A stretch of 6,685 bases of DNA from a bacterium. GTDB lineage: Bacteria; Zixibacteria; MSB-5A5; GN15; FEB-12. Positions 6,022 to 6,685 of this stretch are shown one piece after another (the stretch's first letter is position 1; each line of letters begins with the position of its first letter). Under the pieces are notes generated by a model. The model made no database searches, was not told the DNA's origin, and saw only the letters and a program-made list of their open reading frames with translations. The stretch lies in contig DAOUUR010000138.1 of assembly GCA_030668045.1 (NCBI GenBank), forward strand, positions 1 through 6,685. The letters run 5' to 3'. The translations under genes and the position numbers were made by a program.

Positions 6022-6685
6022 TTGAGCACCTCGAGCGAATAACCGGATTGAAGGTTTTTCCACGCTCAGTGACGGAGACCGAAACAACGACATACTTCCT
6101 CGCGCAAGAGGAAAGGCACAAGCTCTTGGGGATTATTGGCAAGTCGAAGGGCTTCGAGGGAGAACGGCGGGGCGAGGCGCAGCTTTGTCCTTTAACATCA
6201 ACCAACGCTGCTGCGTTACGTCAGCAGCTTCTCTGGCTGCGACCTCAAACCTTGGGGCTCGCCAAATCGGCCGGCTGCGGCGATCGCCTGGGATTGGCAA
6301 CGCCGGGGCACATCCGCGCCATTCGTCGGGTGGGCGGCATTGCCCCCATCCTGGCGCAGCAGTCCATACGCGAGAATTCCCGTACCGGACGCAGCCCACA
6401 AGAGGTGATCGACGACGCCACATGGGGTGTCTTTCAGGAGGGTTGGCGTGAACCCTGGGGCGCCGATGCCGATCATCTAAAAAGCACGGAGGACATCGAT
6501 GTCTGTGTTGCAGCTGGTTACACTTTCTTTACCTTCGACCCTGGTGACCATGTCGACAACGCTGCTCACACCGCACCTCTCGCAACACTACGGGACGATT
6601 TCGCCGCTTTGCCGTGGGCGGATCTAGAGACTACCGTTGCCGATGTGCAGGCGGCCTATCTTGACAAGACGTTCAAAGTGGACGA
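6018..6685 (+). CDS. uxaE: tagaturonate epimerase, 3'-truncated by window edge
   Basis: The ATG at 6018 overlaps the iolO TGA as ATGA, and the frame stays open to the window end, giving 222 visible residues. Full members run to roughly 480-500, so nearly half is seen. Conserved blocks of the UxaE family appear in order: CGDRLGLATPGH (87-98), ILAQQSIREN (111-120), RTGRSPQEVIDDATWGVFQ (122-140), GADADHLK (148-155) and FTFDPGDHVDN (171-181). UxaE interconverts D-tagaturonate and D-fructuronate, bypassing the altronate branch. Here it would take the IolO product and pass it towards mannonate and KDG. AGGAG at 6002-6006 inside iolO is its likely ribosome binding site, though 11 nt away, and the overlap points to translational coupling. 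The His and Asp residues in these blocks are probable metal ligands (inference). Confidence 0.88.
   Translation, partial: MIEHLERITGLKVFPRSVTETETTTYFLAQEERHKLLGIIGKSKGFEGERRGEAQLCPLTSTNAAALRQQLLWLRPQTLGLAKSAGCGDRLGLATPGHIRAIRRVGGIAPILAQQSIRENSRTGRSPQEVIDDATWGVFQEGWREPWGADADHLKSTEDIDVCVAAGYTFFTFDPGDHVDNAAHTAPLATLRDDFAALPWADLETTVADVQAAYLDKTFKVD

Overview
The window is almost entirely one sense-strand gene cluster. It encodes the Thermotoga-type (IolG-IolM-IolN-IolO) route of myo-inositol breakdown. Its last gene connects that route to the hexuronate pathway. Order: a LacI-family regulator (5' end cut off by the window edge), inositol 2-dehydrogenase (iolG), scyllo-inosose 3-dehydrogenase (iolM), 3-dehydro-scyllo-inosose hydrolase (iolN), 5-dehydro-L-gluconate epimerase (iolO), and tagaturonate epimerase (uxaE, 3' end cut off). 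I see no convincing gene on the minus strand, no tRNA or rRNA, no CRISPR array and no transposase.

Reconstructed pathway: IolG oxidises myo-inositol to scyllo-inosose. IolM oxidises it again to the diketo-inositol. IolN opens the ring hydrolytically to 5-dehydro-L-gluconate. IolO epimerises that to D-tagaturonate, and UxaE makes D-fructuronate for the usual mannonate and KDG steps, which are not in this window. This differs from the Bacillus-type pathway (IolE, IolD, IolB, IolC, IolJ). The pathway is known, so this is not a new system. The physical coupling of uxaE to iolO by an ATGA overlap is the most informative contextual point.

Layout: the regulator ends in a strong intrinsic terminator, and iolG starts only about 30 bp beyond it. 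Two long gaps interrupt the operon, about 450 bp between iolG and iolM and about 400 bp between iolM and iolN. The first holds two possible hairpins and a strong Shine-Dalgarno sequence leading into a short, apparently frame-broken reading frame. The second begins with a 14-bp perfect palindrome that could be a LacI-family operator. It then carries a short broken fragment that looks like the C-terminal part of a second IolM, followed by a long imperfect inverted repeat. A shorter gap before iolO carries a perfect 10-bp-stem hairpin without a U-tract.

Organism: a bacterium of moderate to somewhat high GC with good Shine-Dalgarno sites. The sequence alone does not fix the phylum. The pathway occurs in Thermotogota, but the base composition and the roomy, relic-bearing gaps fit a metagenomic Chloroflexota-like or other environmental bacterium better. 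That placement is a weak inference.
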